A stretch of 64,000 nucleotides of DNA from Sphingopyxis chilensis. Its GTDB lineage: Bacteria; Pseudomonadota; Alphaproteobacteria; Sphingomonadales; Sphingomonadaceae. The position numbers and the translations under genes are program-made. The notes under the pieces were generated by a model. It did no database searches. It saw only the letters and a list, made by a program, of their open reading frames with translations, and was not told where the DNA came from. The stretch covers positions 2,761,501 through 2,825,500 of the forward strand of contig NZ_CP142394.1 in assembly GCF_035930445.1 (NCBI RefSeq), read 5' to 3'. Positions 44,065 to 51,478 of this stretch are shown piece by piece (within the stretch, counting starts at the first letter, position 1; every line of letters starts with the position of its first letter).

Positions 44065-44164
44065 CAAACCCCTCCTTCGTAGCTCCCGCCCGTCCTTCCG
44101 GGTCGGTTTGCCGGACATCCGGGAACGCATCCCGGCGGCCGATTTTTTACAGCCTGCCCCGTCC

Positions 44165-44213
44165 ACGCCGTCGGCGTCAAGATAATAATGAAAATTAATT
44201 TATTTGATCAATT
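44165..44213. promoter_or_regulatory. Divergent promoter region manA / sugar permease
   Basis: Contains the 13-bp palindrome ACGCCG-T-CGGCGT (44165-44177), a minus-strand TTGACG, and a 30-bp AT-rich block ending in AATTTATTTGATCAATT (44197-44213). In such a GC-rich genome this is the obvious control region for both flanking operons. Factors unknown; the ROK regulator nearby is a candidate, though its TAAAGCG half-site is absent here. Confidence 0.5.
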
Positions 44214-44281
44214 CGGCATTTATGGCATGTCCGGCGATCGACGAGGACGAGCGCCAAGCTCGATCCCGCGGGAGAGAGACG

Positions 44282-45637
44282 ATGACCGGCAAGCCCGACG
44301 GCCCAGCATTTTCCAGAGAAAATCCTTCAGTCAGCCCGCGTCGCGGCGTCCTTGCCGCCGCCATCGGAACGGCGGCGCTCGCCGGCCTGTTGTTCGGGTT
44401 CGATACCGCGGTCATCGCGGGCGTGACCGGCGACCTGACCGCTCTGTTCGCCCTCACCCCCGAAACGCTGGGCATCACCGTTTCCGCCGCGCTGTGGGGG
44501 ACGCTGGTCGGCGCCTTGTTCGCCGGCAAGCCCGGCGACGCTTTCGGCAGCCGCGACAGCCTGCGCGTGCTCGCCATCCTCTATTTCGTCGCGGGACTCG
44601 GCTGCGCGCTCGCGCCGGGCTGGACCTCGTTCCTCGCCTTTCGCTTCATATGCGGGCTCGCGATCGGGGGCTCGTCGGTCCTCGCCCCCGTCTATATCGC
44701 CGAGATCGCCCCGCCGCGGCACCGCGGCTTCCTCGTCGGCCTGTTCCAGCTGATGATCGTCACCGGCATCCTCGTCGCCTATCTCAGCAACGCGACGATC
44801 GCGGGTCTGGTCGGTGGAGAGACGGCGTGGCGCTGGAAGCTCGGGGTGACCGCCGCCCCCGCCCTGCTTTTCTTCATCCTGCTCTTCGCGATCCCCAACA
44901 GCCCGCGCTGGCTGCTCGCCAAGGGACGCCGCGACGAAGCAGGCATGGCGATGGCCCGCATCGGCGCGCCGACCGCCGAACTCGACCGGATCGAAGAGGC
45001 GCTCGAACGCGATCCGCCGGGCGAGAAGCTGTCGTGGCACCGGCACCGGCGGCCGATGATGCTCGCCATCCTGATCGCGATGTTCAACCAGCTGGCGGGC
45101 ATCAACGCCGTTCTCTATTATCTGAACGACATTTTCGCGCGCGCGGGGTCGCTGTCGCCCGACCGGCAAGCCGTGATGATCGGCGTCGCCAACCTGGTCT
45201 TCACGCTCGCCGGCATGGCGCTGATCGACCGCCTCGGGCGCAAGACGCTGCTGCTCGCCGGCGCGGCGGGCATGACGCTGTGCCTCGCCGCCGCGGCCGG
45301 GGTGCTGTTCGGCGCGCTCGGCACCGGCCTGATGCTGCCCGCGCTGATCGGGTTCATCGCCTTTTTCGCGACCAGCCAGGGCGCGGTCATATGGGTCTAT
45401 ATTTCGGAAATCTTCCCGACGCCGGTCCGTGCCCGCGGCAGCGCGCTGGGCGCCAGCACGCACTGGTTGATGAACGCGCTGATCGCCGGGATATTTCCGG
45501 TGCTCGTCGCCTGGTCACCCGGCGCGCCCTTCGCGATCTTCGCCGCCGCGATGGTTGTGCAGTTCGTCGTCGTCGCGGCGGTCTTTCCCGAAACGAAGGG
45601 CGTCGATCTCGACGAAATGGCGCAGCGGATCGAGTAA
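44282..45637 (+). CDS. MFS sugar porter (sugar:H+ symporter)
   Basis: A 451-residue permease with 12 transmembrane helices. Sugar-porter signatures: GLLFGFDTAVIAG in helix 1, a central IPNSPRWLLAKGR, FNQLAGINAVLYY in helix 7, DRLGRKTLLL, and a C-terminal FPETKG. The RD-G-RR motif after helix 2 is altered (KPGDAFGSRDSLR). ATG at 44282 has GGGAGAGAGACG upstream; an ATG at 44204 is rejected. It likely imports free mannose from the periplasm. It ends 10 bp from the convergent ROK regulator gene. Confidence 0.92.
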   Translation: MTGKPDGPAFSRENPSVSPRRGVLAAAIGTAALAGLLFGFDTAVIAGVTGDLTALFALTPETLGITVSAALWGTLVGALFAGKPGDAFGSRDSLRVLAILYFVAGLGCALAPGWTSFLAFRFICGLAIGGSSVLAPVYIAEIAPPRHRGFLVGLFQLMIVTGILVAYLSNATIAGLVGGETAWRWKLGVTAAPALLFFILLFAIPNSPRWLLAKGRRDEAGMAMARIGAPTAELDRIEEALERDPPGEKLSWHRHRRPMMLAILIAMFNQLAGINAVLYYLNDIFARAGSLSPDRQAVMIGVANLVFTLAGMALIDRLGRKTLLLAGAAGMTLCLAAAAGVLFGALGTGLMLPALIGFIAFFATSQGAVIWVYISEIFPTPVRARGSALGASTHWLMNALIAGIFPVLVAWSPGAPFAIFAAAMVVQFVVVAAVFPETKGVDLDEMAQRIE

Positions 45638-45647
45638 GCTCGGCGGG

Positions 45648-46889
45648 TCAGCGGCCCGCCTGCATCAGGATCGATTCCGACGGCAGGATATGGTCGAGGA
45701 AGGGGATGATCGCGGCGCCGATCGCCGAAGCATCGTCGGACGCCCCGGCGCGTCGCACAGGTGCCACCACCGGAAGCTGGAGCCCCGTCATCCGGGCGTT
45801 GAGCCGTTCGACCAGGCCGTCGACCAACTTACCCGGCAGCCGCCCGCCGATCAGGATTGCGGCGGGATTGATCAGGCAGTTGACCGCGATCAACGGCTGG
45901 ACGAGCGCATCGGCGGCATCGTCGAGCCATTGCAGGATCACCGCTTCGCGATCGGGCGAACTGCCGAGCAGGGTATCGGGGGCATCGACGTGATGCCCCG
46001 CAGCCTCGAGCCGTGCGTAAAGCGCCGACAGCGAAACCGTGTCCTGCACATTCGCCCCCTTCCCGCGTTCGGGGTCGGGCATCGCCCAGATCTCACCCGA
46101 ACGCGAATCGGCGCCGCGGACATAGCTGCGATCGATGACGAGTCCTCCGCCCAGCCCCGCACTGATCAGCAGGTAGAAGAAGCTGGGCAGCGCGATACCG
46201 TTGCCGAGATGCACTTCGCCGAGCGCCGCCGACGCCGCGTCATTGTCGGCATGCAGCGGCCAGGGAAGCACCTCGCCGAGCAGGGCGCCGAGGTCGATCC
46301 CGTCCCACGCATCATATTCCGTCGGCCGATGCGGCAGCGCGATGCGGCCAAGATCGTCGGGAAGCGCGATCCCGACGCCGAGGATGCGCGCCCGGTCGAC
46401 CCCGCCCTCATCGAGCAGTCCGGGCAGGATGTCGCGTACATGGTCAACGACCGTTTCGGGAAGCGCGAAAGCGATCTCGCGCGTGTGACGGCTGCGGATT
46501 TTCCCCGCGAGGTCGAGCGTCACCAGCGTGATGTGGTCGCGGTCGATGTTGAGGCCGATCGCAAAGGCGCCGTCGGGGTCGATGACGATCCGCATCGCGG
46601 GTTGGCCGCGCTTTCCCTGCAGACGACCGGCCGGCTTGACGAGGCCGAGATCGATCAGCCGCTTCGTGATGTTGACGATCGTCGGCGGTGTCAGGCCGGT
46701 GACTCGCGCGAGGTCGCTCCGCGTCGTCTCTTCGGTGAGACGGATCGCCTGAAGGACGATCCGCTGATTATAGTCGCCCGCGCGCTCGAGATTCGTTCCC
46801 GACAGGCTGAGCGTCAGCCGCGCGTCGCGTGCCTCGGGGCCGCTCGTGGCCGATTGGCGGCGGTCGCGACCCGGAAAGTTGAGGCTCAT
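45648..46889 (-). CDS. ROK-family transcriptional repressor (NagC/XylR type)
   Basis: A 413-residue ROK protein with an added N-terminal winged helix-turn-helix (DYNQRIVLQAIRLTEETTRSDLARVTGLTPPTIVNITKRL split by the recognition helix). It then has the ROK sugar-binding fold with ISAGLGGGLVIDRSYVRG. The kinase zinc motif CxxHxxC is absent, fitting a regulator. ATG at 46889 has GGAGG 11 bp upstream; TTG at 46907 is an alternative. A palindromic site lies just upstream, suggesting autoregulation. Probably senses mannose or a phosphorylated derivative and controls the mannan locus. Confidence 0.9.
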   Translation of the reverse strand: MSLNFPGRDRRQSATSGPEARDARLTLSLSGTNLERAGDYNQRIVLQAIRLTEETTRSDLARVTGLTPPTIVNITKRLIDLGLVKPAGRLQGKRGQPAMRIVIDPDGAFAIGLNIDRDHITLVTLDLAGKIRSRHTREIAFALPETVVDHVRDILPGLLDEGGVDRARILGVGIALPDDLGRIALPHRPTEYDAWDGIDLGALLGEVLPWPLHADNDAASAALGEVHLGNGIALPSFFYLLISAGLGGGLVIDRSYVRGADSRSGEIWAMPDPERGKGANVQDTVSLSALYARLEAAGHHVDAPDTLLGSSPDREAVILQWLDDAADALVQPLIAVNCLINPAAILIGGRLPGKLVDGLVERLNARMTGLQLPVVAPVRRAGASDDASAIGAAIIPFLDHILPSESILMQAGR

Positions 46890-46952
46890 TGCAGGTCTGT
46901 CCTCCAAGCTTGTTCGAATGCCCGGCGCCCCCCGCCAAACAGACTCGTGCCA

Positions 46953-46993
46953 TAAAGCGTAGCCGCTTTAATAATTCGATTTTAGATAAAGCG
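46953..46993. promoter_or_regulatory. Candidate ROK operator with three half-sites
   Basis: Palindrome TAAAGCG-TAGC-CGCTTTA (46953-46970), 64 bp before the ROK regulator start. A third TAAAGCG lies at 46987-46993, 34 bp from the first copy. The surrounding stretch is AT-rich. I did not find TAAAGCG in the other promoter regions of the mannan locus. Confidence 0.6.
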
Positions 46994-47029
46994 GAGCGCC
47001 GGCCTTCTGTCAATCGAACGCCGCCGGCC

Positions 47030-48838
47030 TTATCGCTTCGACGCGATATAAGCGGCGACCTGTTCCTCGAGGATGTTCAGCGGCAGCGCGCCCTCGCTCA
47101 GCACCGCTTCGTGGAATTCGCGAATATCGAAGCGCGGTCCGAGTTCGCGTTCGGCGCGCTCGCGCAGCTCGGCGATCTTCAATTGCCCGACCATGTAGCT
47201 CGTCGCCTGTCCGGGCCAGTTGAAATAGCGGTCGACCTCGCGCGCGATGTCGGTGTCGGCGACCGAGCTGTTCGTGCGGAAATAGGCGATCGCCTGCTCG
47301 CGCGTCCACCGCTTCGAGTGGATGCCGGTGTCGAGCACCAGCCGGATCGCCCGCCAGACCTGCAGCGACAACATGCCGAACCGGTCATATGGAGTCTTGT
47401 ACACGCCCATCTCGTTCGCGAGCCGTTCCGAATAGAGCCCCCATCCTTCGATATAGGCGCCGTATCCGCCGAATTTGCGGAACTTCGGGATGCCGGCCAG
47501 CTCCTGTTGCCGCGCGATCTGAAAATGATGCCCCGGCGCCCCCTCGTGCGCGGCGATCGCCGCGACCTGGACCTTTTGCGTCTGGTTCATGTCGACGAGA
47601 TTGACGTAGTAGATGCCGGGCCGCGATCCGTCCGCCGACGGCGGGTTATAGAAGGCGGTCGAAGCGGTCGCCTCGCGCCACTTTTCGACCGCGCGCACCT
47701 CGAGCGCCGCCTTGGGCAGCACGCTGAAATAGCGCGGCGCCGCCGCCATCGCCGCGGCGATCACCGCGCGCGCATCGGCAAGATAGGCTTCGCGCCCGCC
47801 TTGCGTGTTCGGATATTTGAGCTTGGGGTCGGTCCGGATATGATCGAAGAATTGCTCGAGCGTGCCTGCAAAACCGACCTCGCGCTTGATCGCCTCCATT
47901 TCCTCCCGGATCGCCGCGACCTGCTTCAGCCCGAGCTCGTGGATCTGGTCGGCGGTGAGGTCGGTCGTCGTCGAAGTCTTCAGCCGGTCGGCATAATAGG
48001 CCTCGCCGCCGGGCAGGCTCCACACGCCGAAATTGCCCTTTGACCGGGGTTCGATCTCGTCGATCGCGGCGATGAGGACGTCATAGCCGTGCTTGAACGG
48101 ACCCGTCAGCGCCGCAGCTGCATCGGTGATCAGCTTTGCCTTGACCGCGTCGGACGCGTCGAGCGCGCCGACCTTTTTCCCGAAGTCTGCGAGCAATGTC
48201 GAATCCGCTCCAGCGTCGAACGGCGCGCCGACGAGGATCTTCTTCGCATCGGCACGCGCGGGCGCGAAGTTGACCTTGTTGGGCACGGCGCCCGCCGCCG
48301 CCTGTTCGCGCATCGTGGCGGCGACCTCGCGCATCACGCGGTCGGTGTCGCGCAGACGCCCGATATAAGCCTCGGCATCGGCGACGCTGTCGACCTTGTG
48401 ATTGTTGATCAGCAACACCGGAATATCGCCCGCCGGGCTGCCGCTGGTCGTGACCGGGAAGCGCAGCTTGCGGAAGCGGAAGGATTCGCGGCGCCGCTCG
48501 ACGTCATATTCGAACAGTCGGTAGCTGACGCGCGCGCTCGGCCCCAATTGTTCGGGGCGGAAGCGCGCGCGCATTTCCTTCAGCTGTCGTTCGAGCAGTT
48601 CCTGTTCGCGCACCGCGGCGGCGTCGGTATAATCGTCGAGCCGGTCGTAATCGCTCTTGAGCCCGAGCTGCGTCTGGCTTTCGGGCTGAAGCGCGATCCG
48701 CGCGTCGAAAGCGTCGTCGAGAAAGCGGAGCAGCGCCTCGTCCTGCGTCGTCGCCGGCGCCGCCTCGGCCATCGCCGGGGCGGGCATGACCGCAAGCGGC
48801 CATATGGGGGCCAACATCAGGGCAAGGGCGAAACGCAT
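47030..48838 (-). CDS. DUF885-family exported putative metallopeptidase
   Basis: A 602-residue DUF885 protein with a signal peptide (LAVMPAPAMA). It carries the family zinc-site motif HEGAPGHHFQ (HExxx-HH type) about two-thirds along, followed by EGWGLYSERLANE with a further Glu ligand. Members are predicted dipeptidase or carboxypeptidase-like. ATG at 48838 gives the clean leader. It is divergent from the amidohydrolase gene, 137 bp apart. No evident link to mannan use. Confidence 0.9.
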   Translation of the reverse strand: MRFALALMLAPIWPLAVMPAPAMAEAAPATTQDEALLRFLDDAFDARIALQPESQTQLGLKSDYDRLDDYTDAAAVREQELLERQLKEMRARFRPEQLGPSARVSYRLFEYDVERRRESFRFRKLRFPVTTSGSPAGDIPVLLINNHKVDSVADAEAYIGRLRDTDRVMREVAATMREQAAAGAVPNKVNFAPARADAKKILVGAPFDAGADSTLLADFGKKVGALDASDAVKAKLITDAAAALTGPFKHGYDVLIAAIDEIEPRSKGNFGVWSLPGGEAYYADRLKTSTTTDLTADQIHELGLKQVAAIREEMEAIKREVGFAGTLEQFFDHIRTDPKLKYPNTQGGREAYLADARAVIAAAMAAAPRYFSVLPKAALEVRAVEKWREATASTAFYNPPSADGSRPGIYYVNLVDMNQTQKVQVAAIAAHEGAPGHHFQIARQQELAGIPKFRKFGGYGAYIEGWGLYSERLANEMGVYKTPYDRFGMLSLQVWRAIRLVLDTGIHSKRWTREQAIAYFRTNSSVADTDIAREVDRYFNWPGQATSYMVGQLKIAELRERAERELGPRFDIREFHEAVLSEGALPLNILEEQVAAYIASKR

Positions 48839-48975
48839 AAAATCCTCCTGTCGAATGCGTCGCTTGTACCCACCGCTTGCTTCGGCGCAATCAATACCGG
48901 CCGGCACCGGACCGACGGCAGCGGATTTCCCATCGACGATTGCAGGTGTGAGACGGCGCGGCTAGCCACTCGCGG

Positions 48976-50346
48976 ATGATCAAGCTCCGTTCCCGCCGCC
49001 TTCTGGCCGCGCTCGCCACTCTTGCCTCCCTAGGCTTCGCGACATCGCCGATGGCGGCGGCATCCGAAGCGACGCTCTATGCGGGTGCGACCGTCATCGA
49101 CGGCACCGGCGGCGCGGCCCGCCCCGATCAGGACATATTGGTCGACGGCGAGCGCATCGTGGCAGTCGCGGCGCATGGGTCGCTGGCGGTGCAGGCCGGG
49201 ACGGCCCGGCGGGTCGACCTCGCCGGGCGCTTCGTCATTCCGGGGCTGATCGACAGTCACGTCCACCTCGCGACGCCGCCGAACCGGACCCGCGCCGAAG
49301 CGATCCTGCGCCGCCAGCTTTATGGCGGAGTCACCGCCGTGCGCGACATGGCCGACGACTTGCGCGCGGTGGGCGATCTGGCGCGCGCTTCGCTGGTCGG
49401 CGAGATCGCCGCCCCCGACATTTATTACGCCGCGCTGATGGCGGGGCCGCCCTTTTTCGCCGACCCGCGCGTCCTGTCGGTCAGCCGCGGCTTTGCGCCG
49501 GGAACGGCGCCGTGGATGCAGGCGGTCGATGCCGATACCGACTTGCGCACCGCGGTGACCCTCGCGCGCGGCACGTCCGCCACCGCGATCAAAATCTATG
49601 CCGACCTTCCCGCCGAGCGCGTCGCGGCGATCATCGCCGAGGCGCACCGCCAGAAAATGACGGTCTGGGCACATAGCGCCGTCTTCCCTGCCCGCCCCGC
49701 CGAGGTGATCGCCGCGGGCGCCGATGTCGTCAGCCATGTCTGCTATCTGGGCTATGAGGCGCAGCCGCAGATGCTCGCGGCCTATGAGGATCGCACGCCG
49801 GTCGACGAAACGCGCCTCGCGCCGACAGGCGACGATCCTGTCGTCGCCGACCTCTACCGGGCGATGGCGCGGCAGGGCACGATCCTCGACGCGACCGGCA
49901 GCCTGTTCGTCAAGTTCGAAGCCGCGCGCAAGGCGGACCCGAAAGCGAAGCCGCTGCGTTGCAGCGGCGCGCGAACGATACGGCTGACCCGGCAAGCGTG
50001 GCGCGCCGGCATTCCGATCGCGACCGGCACCGACTTCGTCGATCCCGCAAGCAACCCCTGGCCCGAAGTCCATGCCGAGCTGCGCTATCTGGCGCATGAT
50101 GTCGGCATGCCGCCGCTCGCCGTCATCCATTCGGCGACGCTGGTGGGCGCACGCGCGGCGGGGCAGGACAAGGATATGGGGTCGATCGAACCCGGCAAGC
50201 TCGCGAACTTCGTCGTGCTGGCCGCCGACCCGCTGACCGATATCGACAATATCGAACGAATCGAGATGACGGTGAAGCGCGGGCGCGAATATCGGCGCGC
50301 CGACTATGCCGCGCCGACGCCGAAGGAATTGGCCGAAGCGGATTGA
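48976..50346 (+). CDS. Exported amidohydrolase (imidazolonepropionase/prolidase-like)
   Basis: A 456-residue metal-dependent amidohydrolase with a signal peptide (ALATLASLGFATSPMAAA). DGTGG strand, HVHL metal site (LIDSHVHLATP), central TAIKIYAD lysine, His of VWAHSA and SHVCYLG, and TGTDFVDP Asp. The C-terminal composite domain reads GSIEPGKLANFVVLAADPL. Possibly a periplasmic peptidase or lactonase of the D-aminoacylase-like superfamily. Paired divergently with the DUF885 protein, which fits joint peptide turnover; inference only. Confidence 0.86.
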   Translation: MIKLRSRRLLAALATLASLGFATSPMAAASEATLYAGATVIDGTGGAARPDQDILVDGERIVAVAAHGSLAVQAGTARRVDLAGRFVIPGLIDSHVHLATPPNRTRAEAILRRQLYGGVTAVRDMADDLRAVGDLARASLVGEIAAPDIYYAALMAGPPFFADPRVLSVSRGFAPGTAPWMQAVDADTDLRTAVTLARGTSATAIKIYADLPAERVAAIIAEAHRQKMTVWAHSAVFPARPAEVIAAGADVVSHVCYLGYEAQPQMLAAYEDRTPVDETRLAPTGDDPVVADLYRAMARQGTILDATGSLFVKFEAARKADPKAKPLRCSGARTIRLTRQAWRAGIPIATGTDFVDPASNPWPEVHAELRYLAHDVGMPPLAVIHSATLVGARAAGQDKDMGSIEPGKLANFVVLAADPLTDIDNIERIEMTVKRGREYRRADYAAPTPKELAEAD

Positions 50347-50351
50347 TGGGC

Positions 50352-50379
50352 CCCCGGACAGCGGGATTCGAACCCCCGG
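50352..50379 (-). pseudogene. Possible 3' remnant of a tRNA gene
   Basis: On the minus strand a T-arm-like GGGGGTTCGAATCCCGC is followed by TGTCCG, resembling the T arm plus acceptor end of a tRNA. No matching 5' acceptor, D arm or anticodon arm was found upstream, and no CCA follows. Could be a decayed tRNA or an old attachment-site duplicate at the border of the uronate locus. Low certainty. Confidence 0.35.
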
Positions 50380-50442
50380 CGTGCAACCGTCAACCGGCCG
50401 CAGCGGCAATCCACACGGCGACGATCCTTACAAAAGCGAGCC

Positions 50443-50466
50443 CGAGGGGCTTGCCGCCGCCCCTCG
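50443..50466 (+). terminator. Terminator-like hairpin after the amidohydrolase gene
   Basis: Stem CGAGGGGC / GCCCCTCG with an 8-nt loop, about 100 bp after the stop, no T-run. It sits between that gene and the GntR promoter. Confidence 0.45.
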
Positions 50467-50524
50467 CAGCTCGGCCTCCTGAACCGATCATCACATTTTA
50501 AAATAAAATGAAATTATTTAAGTT

Positions 50525-50534
50525 GTCATATGAC
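50525..50534. promoter_or_regulatory. Palindrome GTCATATGAC at the gntR promoter
   Basis: Core palindrome within TTGTCATATGACTGATA, in an AT-rich patch that is the likely gntR promoter, 61 bp before the start. The shape fits FadR-subfamily operators. A loosely similar string lies before the TonB receptor gene (51450-51466). Confidence 0.5.
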
Positions 50535-50595
50535 TGATAATGAGTACAGTGGGCGGGCATGGCGCTGAACGCGTCAGCAACGGGAGGATGGGCGC

Positions 50596-51369
50596 GTGAA
50601 GCAGGGCGGCAGCGAAGCTGTGCACGATGATCGACTGGCGCTGCGCAAGCGGCGGCCGTCACTGGTCGATGCCGCTTGCGAACATATCCGCACCAGCATT
50701 TTATCGGGCGTGCACGGGCCCGGCGCCCAGCTCCCCACCGAGGCGGAATTCGTCGATGTGCTGGGCGTCAGCCGGACGGTGATTCGCGAAGCGATCGCCC
50801 GTCTCGCCGCGGCGGGACTGGTCGAGGCCCGGCAAGGAAAGGGGCTCTTCGTCAGCGAGACGGCGCGTTATCAGGCTTTCCAGATCACACGCGACGAGGT
50901 CGAGAATCTGAGCGACGTGATCCAGTTGCTGGAACTCAGGCTCTGCGTCGAAACCGAAATGGCAGCGCTGGCCGCCGAAAGGCGCAGCGAGGTTGACGTG
51001 ATGAACATGCGTCAGCAGATCAAGATCCTTGGCGAGGCGGCGGTCGGACTCGAGGATTCGGTGAAGGCCGATGTCGAATTCCACAACGTCATCGCACGGG
51101 CGAGCAAGAACAGCTATTACGCCAAGCTGATCGATTTCCTGGGCGTCCGCCTCGTCCCGCCTCGCTCGCTCTATCTGCGGCAAGGCCAGGCCTATATCGG
51201 CGACAGCTACAAAGCGGTGATCAGCGCGGAGCACGAGGCGATTCTCGACGCCATCATCCGCCGCGACCCTGACGCCGCGCGGGTGGCAGCGCGAACGCAC
51301 ATGAGCGGCAGCCTCAAGCGGCACCGCGAATTGCACGACTTCATGTCGTCGAACAGCCCGACGGGCTGA
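50596..51369 (+). CDS. GntR-family regulator, FadR subfamily (FCD domain)
   Basis: A 257-residue regulator. Winged HTH at about 20-90 (LPTEAEFVDVLGVSRTVIREAIARL), then an FCD helical domain with likely metal ligands (Asp and His in DVEFHNVIARAS, His in RTHMSG). GTG at 50596 follows GGGAGGATGG. FCD-type GntR proteins typically control uronate and sugar-acid operons (UxuR, ExuR-like), in keeping with the kduI gene downstream. It likely regulates itself and the receptor operon. Confidence 0.9.
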   Translation: MKQGGSEAVHDDRLALRKRRPSLVDAACEHIRTSILSGVHGPGAQLPTEAEFVDVLGVSRTVIREAIARLAAAGLVEARQGKGLFVSETARYQAFQITRDEVENLSDVIQLLELRLCVETEMAALAAERRSEVDVMNMRQQIKILGEAAVGLEDSVKADVEFHNVIARASKNSYYAKLIDFLGVRLVPPRSLYLRQGQAYIGDSYKAVISAEHEAILDAIIRRDPDAARVAARTHMSGSLKRHRELHDFMSSNSPTG

Positions 51370-51449
51370 ACCACACCAAAGCACAGACCTGAAGGAGAAC
51401 TCAGGCACCGAATGACGTCCGGCAGAATAATAAGATCAATCTGCCAAAC

Positions 51450-51466
51450 TTGTATGATATCTTATA
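51450..51466 (+). promoter_or_regulatory. Candidate operator/promoter of the uronate TonB receptor
   Basis: TTGTATGATATCTTATA, 12 bp before the start codon region and containing GATATC symmetry. It shares 11 of 17 positions with the gntR-promoter string at 50523-50539. Either a GntR site or simply the -10 region. Confidence 0.35.
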
Positions 51467-51478
51467 GGGAGAGGTCCA

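Noticed and set aside
50347..50440. Functional tRNA on the minus strand
   Set aside because: Only a T-arm-like piece; no 5' acceptor, D arm or anticodon arm can be paired.
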